NCBI RefSeq assembly: GCF_001411555.2
Contig: NC_049915.1
Coordinates: forward strand, 19,172,640-19,236,639
Length of the DNA: 64,000 bases
Source of the DNA: Juglans regia
Taxonomy: Eukaryota > Streptophyta > Magnoliopsida > Fagales > Juglandaceae
Reading direction: 5' to 3'
Shown here: positions 10,541 to 22,440 of the stretch, in pieces
Numbering within the stretch: the first letter of the stretch is position 1
Layout of the letters: each line of letters begins with the position of its first letter
Program-made: the position numbers and the translations under genes
Notes under the pieces: model-generated
Databases searched by the model: none
Told to the model about the DNA's origin: nothing
Seen by the model: only the letters and a program-made list of their open reading frames with translations

Positions 10541-12560
10541 CTTTCCGGTTCTGTTTTTTCTTCGTTTGCAGGTTTTCTCAAAGATCCGAGGAGAAGTAGG
10601 TATTTGCTCTCTCTTTTCCGATTTCTTCGAATTCCCCCTCTTTTTCTAATTTTGTTTTTGTCATTTGTAGATACACTAATCTCAATTTATGTGGACGTTT
10701 TTTTTTTTTTTTTTTTGTTGTATTGATTTGATGAACCTGATCTAGTATCGATTGGGATTTGATTGGCCTCTACGATCTCTCTTTTAATTAAGTTTTTGAA
10801 GAGGACATCGGTTAATATTCATATATTTTAGGGTAGTTTGCTCATAGAAATGGGTAAAGATCAGAAATTGATTTATTAAGTATTATGGTCTATGTCATGT
10901 ATATTATATGAGAATCCTTCCCTTAGATATGAGCTTGCATTTGGCGTGATTAGTGAGTGTAGGTGTTTCTTGTATCCAAAAATGAAAAAATTAATTATAA
11001 AATTTAAATTGAAATTCGTGTTTCCTTTTAGTTTTAGCAGAAATTTGCCGTTTTTCCTCCATGTCTCCTATTTTCCAATCCATACTTGAATTTTAACGCT
11101 TTTCTACATTCAATTACAGGGTATATACGAGAGTATAGGAGAATATTAGAGCAGCTAGTCAGCTACTAATATTTACTTGTGGAGGATTAATCCTCTGGAC
11201 ATGTAAAGAGCTTGGAAATGCATGCGCTCAAGGGATCACCAATTGACACCTTGATCTGGTCCTGTCTTTTGGAAGAGCGGTCGGGTGCAACATCATACAA
11301 CTATGATGCCGCTGGTGCTGCTTACACACTCAAATGGACCTTCCATAATGAGCTTGGCCTTGTATTTGTTGCTGTATATCAGCGGATCCTCCATCTGTTG
11401 TATGTGGACGATCTGCTTGCAATGGTGAAGCGTGAGCTTTTGGAGATGCATGATCCGAAATGGACAACCTATACTGATTTCGATGAAACTTTTAGGCCAC
11501 TGAAAAAGGAAGTTGAAGCTCGTGCAGAAGATTTGAAGAGATTAAAGTAGGTGGTGGGCAAGCCTCTAAATAACAGTAAGAAGCAAGGGCAGATGCAAAA
11601 TGCTAGATTTGAAGGAGTAAGTAACAAAACGAGTGAAAGTACTTCCCCCAATGATGGTGGGGATGGTGATAATACGAAAGGCCACAACTTGGAGAATGGG
11701 CACTCCAATGGTAACTATGTTCATAATGAAGATTCTAAGGTGAATGGTGGTGCGAACAGTATAGAAAATGGGAGCTCCGATGCTCTGGGGCTTTTGATGT
11801 AAATAAGCTTCAAAAGCTTAGAGCTAAAGGTGGGAAGAAAGCCGAAACCCTTGTTAGCAAGGGCTCTAAGGCAGAGCCAAAGAAAAAGATAACAAAGAAG
11901 AATAGAGTTTGGGACGATTCACCTCCTCAGGAAAAATTGGATTTCACAGATGATGTGGGTGAGAATGGGGACAATATAGAGGTTGTTGCAGCAGATCATG
12001 GTGAAAGTATGATGGACAAGGAAGAGATTTTTAGCATTGAAAGCAAGGCTGAAGAAGAAGAAGGGGTGGTTTTCAACAATGTTCCAGAGGTTAGTTTATT
12101 AATTTCAATCCTTTGGTTATTGTGTGTGCATGTATGACTTAATTTAGAGCATACACGCATTTTTATTTTTATGACTTCCATTCACTATCTGCAATCTTTG
12201 TAGTTTTAGGCATAGTTAGTTGAAGGATACTGCTTGAGTTTTTCTACAATGTCTTTCTTCATGAAAAAAAATATGATGCTGAGTTATTGATCTCCATCCC
12301 GGCGATTGTTGTTTCGACAATTAAATGTAATGTTTTGGGCCATAATTTAGTTTTTACGTGGTTACTTCCCTTTGAAATATACTTATTTTTCAATTTAGAT
12401 AGTGCCATTAAACTGTAAATGAAGTTTAAGTGCCTAAGTTTCCCTTGAGCAGTTCAACCTTCCCCCCTTCCTGCTTACAATTATGTTATAAAAGAAATAA
12501 ATAAATTAATTATCTCATGGATTATTGGGAGAAATCATTGTTTTCTTTGCAGTGATCTAT
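10541..12560 (+). pseudogene. SRPR-alpha copy A, 5' half, broken
   Basis: The phrases SPIDTLIWSCLLEERSGA, AAYTLKWTFHNELGLVF and YQRILHLLYVDDLLAMVK identify the N-terminal (SRX) domain of the signal recognition particle receptor alpha subunit, the ER-membrane GTPase that receives ribosome-SRP complexes. A 5' leader exon (about 10545-10600), its intron and the second exon from about 11121 can be followed. Damage is clear. The start codon is ATT where copy B has ATG, a 7-base duplication and an extra ATGC shift the frame before 11225, TAG at 11548 interrupts it, and a two-base insertion near 11788 shifts it again, giving a stop at 11802. The linker continues to about 12088 and is followed by intron sequence matching copy C. 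At about 12560 this intron joins TNL C-JID sequence. Confidence 0.88.
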
Positions 12561-12816
12561 TTAAATTTCAAATCAGTGGGGGGAATTCTGCAACTTAAGT
12601 TTCATAGCCTCAGCGGTAGAGTCCTAATTAGAAGTTTTAGGGATCCGTTTGGTACGCAGGCAGAAGGAGATCAATACATTGCAAGTTGCAAGTTGGAATC
12701 CCTGTCTGAATGTCCGGCATTCTATGAGACCGCGCGATAATGATGACGATGATTTAGAGAATGATAACCTCGATGAGAATCCAAATGATGAAGATTTGGA
12801 ACTTGGGGGTCCATTT
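12561..12816 (+). pseudogene. TNL C-JID and tail fragment, left part
   Basis: From TTTCAAATCAGTGG on, the bases match the C-JID exon of TNL-4 (near 48133) and TNL-1 (near 9588): the GILQLKF phrase, then VLIRSF, then an acidic tail rich in Asp, Glu and Asn. No TIR, NB-ARC or LRR precedes it; it is joined to SRPR-alpha intron. The frame is broken by small indels. The copia element interrupts it after CCATTT, and it resumes at 17595. Confidence 0.8.
12812..12816. repeat. Target site duplication, left
   Basis: CATTT directly before the 5' LTR. It is repeated at 17590-17594 directly after the 3' LTR, and TNL-1 has the uninterrupted equivalent CCATTTGGTAGAG near 9825. Confidence 0.85.
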
Positions 12817-13052
12817 AGTTAACCAACCAATTCAAAATACAAAAGAGTCCAACCTTATCCACTCCACTGAACAAACCTACAACCTGTCCAACGGAATATC
12901 ACTTGGATAATTACCGAGATAATTGTATTTTATATGTGTTTGAACTCTAGTTTGTTATGCATTTGAATTCTTTCCAATCTTGTAAATATTATATATACTC
13001 AATGAATTATATCATCTGGTATCAATTGAACCAGACTTTCAAACCTTTAACT
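12817..13052 (+). repeat. copia-1 5' LTR
   Basis: 236 bases starting AGTTAACC and ending CTTTAACT. It is aligned by eye with 17354-17589, with four substitutions and no indel. The boundaries are fixed because the flanking bases differ between the copies on both sides. Confidence 0.93.
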
Positions 13053-13066
13053 TGATATCAAGAGCC
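13053..13066 (+). other. copia-1 primer binding site
   Basis: TGATATCAAGAGCC follows the LTR at once. It resembles the common plant primer site TGGTATCAGAGCC, which pairs with initiator methionine tRNA, with one substitution and one extra base. Confidence 0.75.
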
Positions 13067-13103
13067 ACAACTAGGCTAACACTTTTTTTTTTTTTCGATC
13101 CCA

Positions 13104-16100
13104 ATGGCCCTACCCAGAGATCATGCTGCTTTTGTTTTTCCCAACATCACTCCCTTGTTTTCTGTCAGACTTGATGGAACCAATTACCTGAACTGGACCA
13201 CTCAGTTCCTTCCTCTTCTACGAAGCCATGATCTACTTGGCATTGTAGATGGCTCCGAGCCATGTCCTCCTAAGTTTGTCACTGATACTGAAGGCAAACT
13301 TACCACTACCATTGCTTCTAATTATATGCTATGGCAGAAGAAGGACCAATTTATTTTGGCATGGATAAATGCCACTCTCACAGAGAAAATTTTGTCTTCT
13401 GTTTATGGACAAACAACTTCTAGACAGGTATGGACCACCTTGTCTAACAGATTTGCCCCACACTCTAGATCCAGAATTTCTCATCTCAAACGACAATTGC
13501 AAACTCTCCATCAAGGGTCCAAGTCATGCACTGACTATCTTATTAATGCCAAAAACTGGTCTGACTAACTTGCAGCTGTAGGAAAATCTGTTGATGATGA
13601 AGATCTGATCTCATATGTTGTTGGAGGCCTCAATCCCTCATATCATCCTTTTATCACCTCTCTTCACTTTGCCACTCGAGAGTCCTCTATTACTTTTGAT
13701 GATTTCCAAACAGAGCTGCTCAACTATGAGCAGCTGCTAGAGACTCAACACCAATCTATACCACCAGATAATACCAATATCGCCTTCTTTACTTAGAAAA
13801 CCAAACCCAATTACAATCACAAAAGGTCCAACCGATCCTTCTACTCCAATAAACCTTCTGGTTCTAGGCCTTCTAATCATCCCAGTCACCCCAATCCTCC
13901 TGTGCTGTCAAATGGAAAAAATCACAATTCCACTCCTAGTCCATTCTTTCAAAATACAAAAGCTCCTTGTCAAATTTGTGGCAAGACAAGTCATCAAGCA
14001 CTTGATTGTTACCATAGGATGGATTATTCCTACCAAGGAAGACACCCTCCTGCACAACTAGCTGCCATGGCTGCTCATACACAGGTCACACTAGAGGATG
14101 ATCAATCTTGGTTCCTGGATAGTAGTGCTAATAACCATGTTACCTCTGCTTTGGAGAACCTCACCATCGATCAACAACCATACCAAGGTCCATCTCAAGT
14201 AACTGTTGGCAATAGGGGAGGTTTGCTCATCAACAATACTGGTTCCTCTATCCTTCAAACCAAAAATAGTTCCTTAATTTTGTCTAATATTTTACATTGT
14301 CCTCAGGCCTCTTCTAATCTCCTTTCAATTCACCAACTTTGCCAAGATAATAATTGTTATTTTATGCTAACAGCTTCATATTTTGTTGTGAAGGATCTGC
14401 AGACCAACAAAATCCTCCTCCAAGGTCCAAGTAAAGCAGGCCTCTATCCAGTTCATTCCCAATCAAATAAGTGGCAGCAAAGACCTACCACCAACTCCTC
14501 ATTTACTGCTTTCCTAGGATTCATAGCCCCTGTCCAGACTTGGCATGCTAGATTAGGTCATCCATCCACCTCAATTCTGCAACATCTTCACCATGATGCT
14601 CTTATTTCAGTTTCTGGGTCTCACAAGCTAAAACAAGTTTGTGAATTCTGTCAAATGGCTAAAAGTCATAAACTTCCCTTTCCTACTTCTGTTCATCAGT
14701 CAAGTCATCCATTAGAACTTATCCATTCTGATGTATGGACTTCTCCAGTTGTTTCAATAAGTGGCTGTAAATTTTATGTTATCTTCATTGATGATTACTC
14801 TCGGTTCTCATGGATGTTTCCTTTAAAGCAAAAGTCAGATGTTGCTTCATGCTTCATTAAGTTTAAATGTCTTGTTGAGAACTTATTTTCCTACAAAATT
14901 AAACAGTTTCAAATTGATAATGGAGGAGAATATCTCTCCAACTCATTTAAAACTTTTCTAACAGAAAATGGCATTTTGCATAGGTTGACTTGTCCTCATA
15001 CTTCTGAGCAAAATGGTATTTCTGAAAGAAAACATCGACATATAACAGAGACAGGCCTTACACTTCTAGCTCAGTCCCATCTTTCATCTGAACACTGGGT
15101 TGATGCTTTCCTTACAGCCACTTACCTTATCAACAGAATGCCATCATCTGTTCTTGATAATCACTCACCTTTCTTTCTCTTATTTCATAAACAGCCATAC
15201 TACACTCTCCTTAAGACATTTGGTTGTTCTTGTTATCCTCTTCTCAGACCTTACTCTTCTCATAAACTGTCATATAGAAGCAAAAAATGCGTCTTTCTTG
15301 GCTATGCTGCAAATAAAAAAGGGTACAGATGTTATGATGTTCAATTTGGTCGCATCTACATCTCTCGCCATGTAGTATTTGATGAAAATACTTTTCCTGC
15401 TGCAAACTCAATTTCCAATTCAAAATCTCCTATTAGTGCACCATCATTCACCACCAATCTCATTCCCACACCTGTTTTACCTGCTGTTACTCAAATCTTG
15501 GAGGATCTTTCATTGGATACTGCTGTCTCAGTCACAACAGGTATGTCTCCATCTATCTCTCTTCCACATACTTCTGTTTCTTCTAACCCCATTGATATAG
15601 CTTCTGCAGATATGTCTCCCATTGACAATACTCAAACACAAGACCTCTCAGCCTCATCTTCACCCTTACCTATGTCCAATTCCTCTCCTCCATGACAGAT
15701 AGTGACTAGATCCCAAAGCAGTTCCCTCAAACCTAAACAGTTTCCTGATTATCATCTCTATACCTCCACTAAACATCCAATTCAAACCCTCTCCTCAATC
15801 ATGATTACCTTTGAACCACGGACCTATAACCAAGCCTCCAAAGATCCCAATTGGCAAGCAGCTATGCAGCTTGAGTTTAATGCTCGCATTGCCAATAAAA
15901 CTTGGACCTTGTGTCCTAGACCCCTTGATAAACATGTAATCCGAAACAAATGGGTTTTTAAACTCAAACAAAAGGCAGATGGCACCATTGACAGATATAA
16001 AGCAAGGCTCGTAGCCAAAGGCTTTGAGCAAGAACATGGTATTGACTTCCATGAAACGTTTAGTCCAGTCATAAAACCTGCCACTATTAGACTTGTGCTT

Positions 16101-17447
16101 GCTTTGGCAGTTCGCCATAATTGGGTTATTCAGCAACTGGACATATCAAATGCATTCTTGCATGGCCATCTTGAGGAGGAGGTATTCATGGAGCAACCTA
16201 AAGGGTTTGAAGACAAAACTTTTCCCTCACATGTTTGTCGACTTCACAAGTCTCTCTATGGCTTGAAACAAGCCCCAAGAGCTTGGTTTAGGAGACTATC
16301 TCAAAGTCTTTTGGAACTTGGATTTACTGGATCATCTGTTGATACTTCTTTATTTTATCTTCATCATTCTAATGTCACTATTCTGGTTTTAATATATGTT
16401 GATGATATATTGGTGGTGAGTAATTCCTCTACTGCAGTTACTGCTCTTTTACAACAACTCAGCCATGATTTTGCAGTTAAGGACTTGGGGGCTTTATCAT
16501 ATTTTCTTGGCATCTAGGTTTTTCGAACCTCTGATTCCCTTCATCTCCATCAAGGCAAATATATTTTAGACTTGTTGAATGACACTACAATGATGGGAGC
16601 TAAACCAGTTTCAACACCTTGCATCTCTGGTGGAAAATTGTCCAAACACACTGGTGAACCTCTTTCAGATCCATCTACCTACAGACATATTGTGGGAGCT
16701 CTACAATATTGTACATTAACTCGACCTGATATAGCCTACAGTGTTAACCAACTATGTCAGTTTCTTCATTGTCCAACTACAGTCCATCTCATGGCAGCAA
16801 AACGAGTACTTCGATATTTAAAGGGGACCATTGAGCATGGACTTCATTACAGCAAAGGGTCCTTATCTATGCATGGTTTTTGTGACTCAGATTGTGCTGG
16901 TAGCCCTGATGATCGCAAGTCTACTACAGGCTATTGTATTTTTCTTGGTCCTTGCTTAATTTCTTGGATGGCAAAGAAGCAACATGTTATTGCTAGATCA
17001 AGCACTGAGGCAGAATATCGATCAATTGCCCTCACTGTTACTGAGTTATATTGGATTCGAATGCTGTTTAAGGAACTTGGTTTTCCTCTTCATTCACCTC
17101 CTTGCTTGTGGGTTGACAACATTGGAGCACTTTCATTATCCTCTAACCCTGTGTTCCATGCAAGGACCAAACACATAGAAGTGGATTATCATTTTATTCG
17201 AGAGAAAATTTTTAACAGGGACATCATTGCTCAGTATATTTCGACTATCTCCCAACCATCTGATATTTTCACAAAGGGACTGTCTAATAACAGATTCCAT
17301 ATGCTTAAAGACAAGCTTATGGTTCGACCTCTCACCATCAGCTTGAAGGGGGCAGTTAACCAACCAATTCAAAATACAAAAGAGTCCAACCTTATCCACT
17401 CCACTGAACAAACCTACAACCTGTCCAAAGGAATATCACTTGGATAA
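13104..17447 (+). pseudogene. copia-1 gag-pol, one frame with four stops
   Basis: One reading frame runs from ATG at 13104 to TAA at 17445, broken only by stops at 13566 (TAA), 13794 (TAG), 15693 (TGA) and 16515 (TAG). Domains in order: gag (UBN2-like), zinc knuckle CQICGKTSHQALDC, protease with LDSSA where LDSGA is usual, a pre-integrase motif, the integrase core with the DDE aspartates and glutamate in HSDVW, IDNGGEY and NGISERKH, reverse transcriptase with YVDD near 16398, and RNase H with DSDCAGSPDDRKSTTGY. The last codons run into the 3' LTR. The stops, and the altered protease motif at 14124, make the copy inactive unless proteins come from another element. All domains except protease look otherwise conserved. 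Confidence 0.93.
17339..17353 (+). other. copia-1 polypurine tract
   Basis: The purine-rich run GAAGGGGG just before the 3' LTR is the expected primer for plus-strand DNA synthesis. It is followed by C and then the LTR start AGTTAACC. Confidence 0.7.
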
Positions 17448-17589
17448 TTACCGAGATAATTGTATTTTATATGTGTTTGAACTCTTGTTTGTTATGTATT
17501 TGAATTCTTTCCAATCTTGTAAATATTATATATACTCGATGAATTATATCATCTGGTATCAATTGAACCAGACTTTCAAACCTTTAACT
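17354..17589 (+). repeat. copia-1 3' LTR
   Basis: 236 bases, the same as the 5' LTR except at four positions. It is followed by the CATTT duplication at 17590-17594. Confidence 0.93.
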
Positions 17590-17870
17590 CATTTTTGGTA
17601 GAGAAGCATGAAGAGAAGGCAAGAGATTGTGAAGATGTTGGTGCCCATGATTTTGATGCAACCAGTGAAGAAATTGAAGGTTTGGTAGATTTAATGGATG
17701 GTATGAGGAGTCGTGATGAAGATGATTGCAACTGCCTGGAATTCAATTGGTAACCTCAACAAAAGATGCAGTATTCCTCAACCATGGACATCATAATAAC
17801 TTTATTAGAGAATGACGATGAGAATTTAAAGGAAGATTTTAGAGCTTAAACTTGGGTTGTAATTATAAGG
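17590..17870 (+). pseudogene. TNL tail fragment, right part
   Basis: Continues the tail broken by copia-1. It matches TNL-1 from about 9826 to 10114: LVEKHE, then the EEIEG and LMDG phrases, then the sequence before the stop. It is damaged by an early TAA (after FNW, near 17750) and a small deletion near the end, so the LxLxL ending of TNL-1 is not readable in one frame here. This shows that the long tail was ancestral to more than one cluster member. Confidence 0.82.
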
Positions 17871-18540
17871 TGCAAACTTCAATTTTGTTTATTAAAATAA
17901 TTTTATTTTAATAAAAAAAATTATTTAAATAATAAATTTTATATAAAAATGTAAGAAAAACTATGGTTTCATCTTTATTATTCATCAAAAAAATTCCTAA
18001 CGTTTTTTGATGGAGTTATTTGGATTTTGTGCCTCTTTTATTTTTATTTTTTATTTTTAGATTTTCACTTGATTTATGCATTTGAAAAAAGTTGTGTAAT
18101 ATAATAATTCATATTATTTTTATTTTGCTGTTTCATCAATCAATATTTAGATGATCACATTTCTTAACAATATTTAGTGACCGTTGATTCAAGTGTTGTA
18201 CACTTGTACAGTTAGTGTAAAATTGGGACTATTAAATATCACTCAAACAAATAGTTTCAAACTAATAATTATAATTTTTTCAAATTTGCAAACTTCCCAA
18301 CAAAAAACAATTCACTTTTTTCATATTACAAAATAAAAATAATATTAAAAAATAATATTCTAATAATAGTTTGATTTTATAATATTTTTTATTTATCTTT
18401 TTCTTTCTTATTTCTCAAAATCCAATAAATATTTAATAAAATATTTCACGACAATTCACAAACTATTTTATTACTATTCATATAATTCTCGTCTCATCTC
18501 ATTTCTCAAACATCTTCTAAAAACAGTTGGACACATCTTA
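17871..18540. other. AT-rich DNA with a duplicated flank
   Basis: No gene is seen. About 17920-18200 recurs in similar order at 19285-19680, with the shared phrases GAGTTATTTGGATTTT, TTTCACTTGATTTATG and GACCGTTGATTCAAGTG. This is a direct duplication of the TNL 3' flank, about 1.4 kb apart. Bases 18440-18530 look like part of a reversed MITE related to the one that follows. Confidence 0.45.
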
Positions 18541-18737
18541 GGCCTTGTTTGGTTATACAGATGAGATGAGATGAAAGTTGAACAAAATATTGTTAAAATA
18601 TATTTAATTAATATTATTTTATTTTAAGATTTGAAAAAGTTAAATTGTTAATTGTATTTTATATAAGAGTTTAGGCAAATTGTAATAATTAGAAGAGATT
18701 AAATGAGATGAGTTAGTTTGTATAACCAAACACAGCG
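18541..18737. mobile_element. Tourist-like MITE A
   Basis: 197 bases, flanked by TTA on both sides (18538-18540 and 18738-18740). The ends are imperfect inverted repeats: GGCCTTGTTTGGTTATACA at the left, and GTATAACCAAACACAGCG at the right. The interior has GATGAGATGAGATG and AT-rich DNA and no frame. A TTA duplication and such ends fit the PIF/Harbinger superfamily. Confidence 0.8.
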
Positions 18738-18740
18738 TTA

Positions 18741-19779
18741 ATATTTTAAATAATGTCTCTTTATAAAATAAAAGGAAAAAAATTTCTGGTTTATCATATC
18801 ATTTATAAATATATCCATGAGTTTAATAATCATTATTATCAATCAACTCATCTTATGATTTGTCCTCACACGGATAGGGGTTTCTTATCTATTATTTTTC
18901 TATTTGTGTTATTTTTGTTCTAATATTCTTATTTACCTTATTACGTCAACAAAATGTGTCAAAAAGATTGACAAATATCACATGTACGTATCAGCGTCTA
19001 TGACGTGGCACAAACCTCATGTGACAAAAAGTCGCCACTCTATCAAATAAATTAGATACCAACCCCGAGTTTAGAGGTAATATTTAATAATTTATACAAG
19101 AATAAATATAGATAGAAGTTACTATTAAAAATATTCATTTTATACACATGATATGACATTATATAAATCACACATCTCTCTAAGTGAGTATTGAGAACAA
19201 TCAACTAAAAGCAATCACGTACTAAGTGTAAAGTGTGTATTACTATAGTGGCTTCTCTCTAACATTATTCAAAATAAGATAAATAATAAATTTTATATAA
19301 AGTCTAAGAGAAACTTTGTTTTCATCTCTATTATTCATAACAAAATTCCTGACTTTTCTTATCTATATTGTGTTGCCTCCCTTTCCTTCAAGCTCATGCA
19401 CTTTCTGGAGAAGCTAAAACGATTCTTTGGAATTTGCCTGCATCTCTCCTTATAATTCAGGCTTTGTGCCCCCTTTTGTATTGAGTTATTTGGATTTTTG
19501 TGCCTCTTTTATTTTTATTTTTTATTTAGATTTTCACTTGATTTATGTATTTGAAAAATGTTGTGTAATATAATAATTCATATTATTTTATTTTGCTCTT
19601 TCACCAATCAATATTTAGATTGTCACATTTCTTTACAATATTTAGTCATGACCGTTGATTCAAGTGATGCACAGTTAATTTAAAATTAATCGTGGGGCTA
19701 TCAAAGGTTGGCGGCCACCGACGTGCGCCAAGTTTTGTTTTCAACCGTCAAAAGAAGTAAAGAAATAGTCTTGAAGTAG
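18741..19779. other. AT-rich intergenic DNA
   Basis: No gene is seen. It contains the second copy (about 19285-19680) of the direct duplication that starts at 17920. Confidence 0.4.
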
Positions 19780-20016
19780 CAAATGCGGTGTAAGGGTATC
19801 ATTATCCTTTCCTCGTATCTCCTATTTTCCAATCCATATATGAATTCATAGTTCTTATATTTTAATGCTTTTCTGGATTCAATAACAGGGTATATACGAG
19901 TATAAGAGATGTTAGAGCAGCTATATACTAATATTTAGTCGTGGAGAATTAATCCTCTTGACATGTAAGGAGCTTGGAAATGCATGCATGCGCTCAAGGG
20001 ATCACCAATTGACACC
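19780..20016 (+). pseudogene. SRPR-alpha copy B, first coding exon fragment
   Basis: The end of the 5' leader intron (TTCTGGATTCAATAACAG) is followed by the exon carrying ATG at 19909, then about 100 bases matching copy A through CAATTGACACC at 20016, where homology stops. Two extra ATGC units near 19981 shift the frame (copy A has one), and TAG occurs within the first 15 codons. Copies A and B therefore share a derived insertion and descend from one damaged ancestor. It is too short to encode a domain. Confidence 0.82.
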
Positions 20017-20199
20017 AATTAATTTTCCAAGCACAAATGTGTATTGTTTTGTATTTGATATAAAAGAGAGGTCATTTAGCCTTAAAAGACTCTCTGGGAA
20101 CGATGCATAGACCAAGAAAAAGGAGGCACTTTCATATGCATCCTCGATCACACGCCCACCCATTAAATAAATTTAATAATATGGAAACTTAACAGACAT
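20017..20199. other. Short stretch without a recognised gene
   Basis: Between the SRPR-alpha fragment and the first readable LINE sequence. It may include the 3' untranslated part of the LINE that follows on the minus strand. Confidence 0.3.
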
Positions 20200-22440
20200 T
20201 GTGGAATCCTAATAAGGGATGTACTTCCAAAAAGATGATTGGAAGCAGACCATTGCGCAATGTTATGCGCGCATCGATTTTAAAATCAATATATTTTCAC
20301 CATTTGCCATTCATCAATTCTGCTAAACAGGTGTTTGATATCTCTGATGATAGATTGCATTGTCCAGTCTGATGGTTGCTTTGCATTGGTAGTTGCTTGC
20401 ACTACTTGCTTGGAGTTCATAGGATGTAAATCTTTTTCAGGCTTCAGTTGTGAGCTTCTTGAATAGCAAGCATGGTTGTTGTGGCTTCTCCAACATTTAG
20501 ATTAGTGTTATGCAGAAATATTGTGTTGTCAAAGTCTAGGCTCTATTTTCTGATTTACAGATTGCTGCTGCAACACTGCCATAGCTTTGGACTGCAACAT
20601 CAAAGGATAGTTAATGGAAACCTTCGGAAAGATGTCCATGTATAGATAAGCCTCTTCCAGTTGCTGGTTAGAAGTCCATGTTTGGTTGTGTTACTTGCAA
20701 GTGTTGAAGACTTTGAAAGTATATATATCAATGATTGGGATAACAAAATTGTGAATGACTTGATTTCTATTGAACCGAATGATGTCCATGGCTAAGATGG
20801 CAAAAAGTTGAAATGCATGTGCTTCATCTTCAGAAAGAGCCAGTTCAATTTTGGGATTGAGAACGATCTTGATCCAATTAGAGATTGAATGGGGTGCAAG
20901 CTAGGCAATATTTATGGGTCATTTTGATTGTCTCCAAAGGATCCTAGAGAAGGGACAACTCAGAAATAAATGTGAGAGGCTTTCATCTTCAGTGTTGCAA
21001 AGAGGGCAGAGAAGTTGATCTTTTTCAAGAGGAATGATTCTTTTTAGAAGAGATCTAGTGGGTAGAACATTGTGATGAATTTCCCAAAGGAAAAATTCTA
21101 CCCTATCTTGCACTTTTAACTTCCAAAGCTTTTCCCAGGAAATTGCCAATTGGGGGATGGGGGTATTTTGTCGAGTGTTTATCATGGTTGCATAAGTAGA
21201 TTTGACAGAGAACTTCCCAGTTGAGTGATGAACCCATTTGATTTTAACCTAAGGGGCTGAGTAGTTATATAGAGAAAGAATAATCTTTTGAATTTCATTG
21301 ACAGTTTCAATTGAGAAAAGAGCTTGGAGAATAATAATGTTCCATCTTCTAGGCTCCTCTAATGTTAATTTCGAAACTTTTAGAGTTAAGTCCATGGTTG
21401 GGTTGTTCAGGTTCAGTTGGGGTATGAAGTTTTGCAGTGTTGGGATCCAAGGGTCAAGCCAAGCTCTAACATTAATGCCATTATTGATCTGGAAGCAACT
21501 GCTTGATTTGATGAAATCTTGTTTCAGGAGGCCTTTACAAAAACCAAGAGTTAGCTAGTTTAGAGTTCACTGCAAAGAAAGAAGTATTTCTCAGATATTT
21601 TTTTGTAAAAAATTCTTTCCAGAGATTGTTTGTGTTGTTGATGAGGCACCAAGCAAATTTTGAGATGAAAGCTTTGTTGAAGAGAGAATTGTTTTTAAGA
21701 CCAAGGCCACCAAATGATTTAGGCTAACAGATGGATTTCCAAGATTTCGGCTTGAAGGCTTTGGTATTCTCGATTCCCCACCAAAATCTTCAAAAGAAGC
21801 ATCCATTTTGTTTGTGATAGATTTAGGCACCCACATAGTAGACATGAAATAGGAAGGAATTGTATTAGCAATAGTTCTAATTAGAGTTGTTCTACCAGCT
21901 TGAGATAGAATCTTTGTTTTCGAACCTTGTAGCCTATTTTAAATTTTTTCTTGGATGTCTTTAAAAAACATTTCTTTTGCAGCTTGGATGAAAAGAGGGA
22001 GTTCAAGGTATCTAAGCTATGGAGGTGACATTTTAAAGTTGAGAATTCATTTAGGTTGCGTTTGGATGTTGAAGTGAGTTGAGTTGAGTTGAGATGATAA
22101 AATATTGTTAGAATATTATTTTTTAATATTATTATTATTTTAGAATTTGAAAAAAATTGAATTGTTTATTATATTTTATGTTGGAATTTGAAAAAATTGT
22201 AATAATGAGTTGAGATGAGTTGAGATGAGTTGAGAGATGTTTAGTAATCAAACGAAGCCTTAATTTCTCCTTTGTTTCTAGTGTGAATGTTGTTGTTGAA
22301 GTGTATGAAGTATTTTCCTAAGTTGATTTTTTGACTAGACTAGAAGGAGTATGTTTCGAGATAGTTTGCAAACGCTTGTATAGTTTGGATAGTTGCTGTA
22401 CCAAAGGGAGTGAGATCTTCAGCAAAAAGTAGATGGGAGG
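20200..22440 (-). mobile_element. LINE (non-LTR retrotransposon) remnant, minus strand
   Basis: Read on the minus strand, the order is that of a plant L1-type ORF2. A reverse transcriptase piece with HLLFAEDLTPF lies near 22435-22400. The phrase LSQAGRTTLI lies near 21900, and IPSYFMSTMW near 21845. Then comes the zinc-binding domain (WEKLWKL through LCPLCNTEDESLSHLFLSCPFS, 21140-20940), and an RNase H remnant with AHNIAQWSASNHLFGS near 20270-20220. The 5' part (endonuclease and most of reverse transcriptase) is missing, as usual for 5'-truncated LINEs. Many stops and shifts make it inactive. MITE B is inserted within it. Confidence 0.8.
22054..22259. mobile_element. Tourist-like MITE B, nested in the LINE
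   Basis: 206 bases with TTA at 22051-22053 and 22260-22262. It starts GGTTGCGTTTGGATGTTGA and ends ATCAAACGAAGCC. Repeats of GAGTTGAGATG lie near both ends. LINE coding sequence is readable on both sides, so it inserted after the LINE. Confidence 0.85.

Larger units (their letters stand above)
12817..17589 (+). mobile_element. Nearly complete Ty1/copia retrotransposon, copia-1
   Basis: Two 236-base LTRs flank an internal region in the order primer site, gag, protease, integrase, reverse transcriptase, RNase H and polypurine tract, the copia order. The target duplication CATTT lies at 12812-12816 and 17590-17594, and the split host sequence is a TNL tail. The LTRs differ at four positions by eye (about 1.7 percent), so insertion was fairly recent. 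The termini are AGTTAA and TTAACT, an inverted pair but not the usual TG and CA. The single coding frame has four stops and no frameshift, so the copy cannot make its own proteins. Confidence 0.95.
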
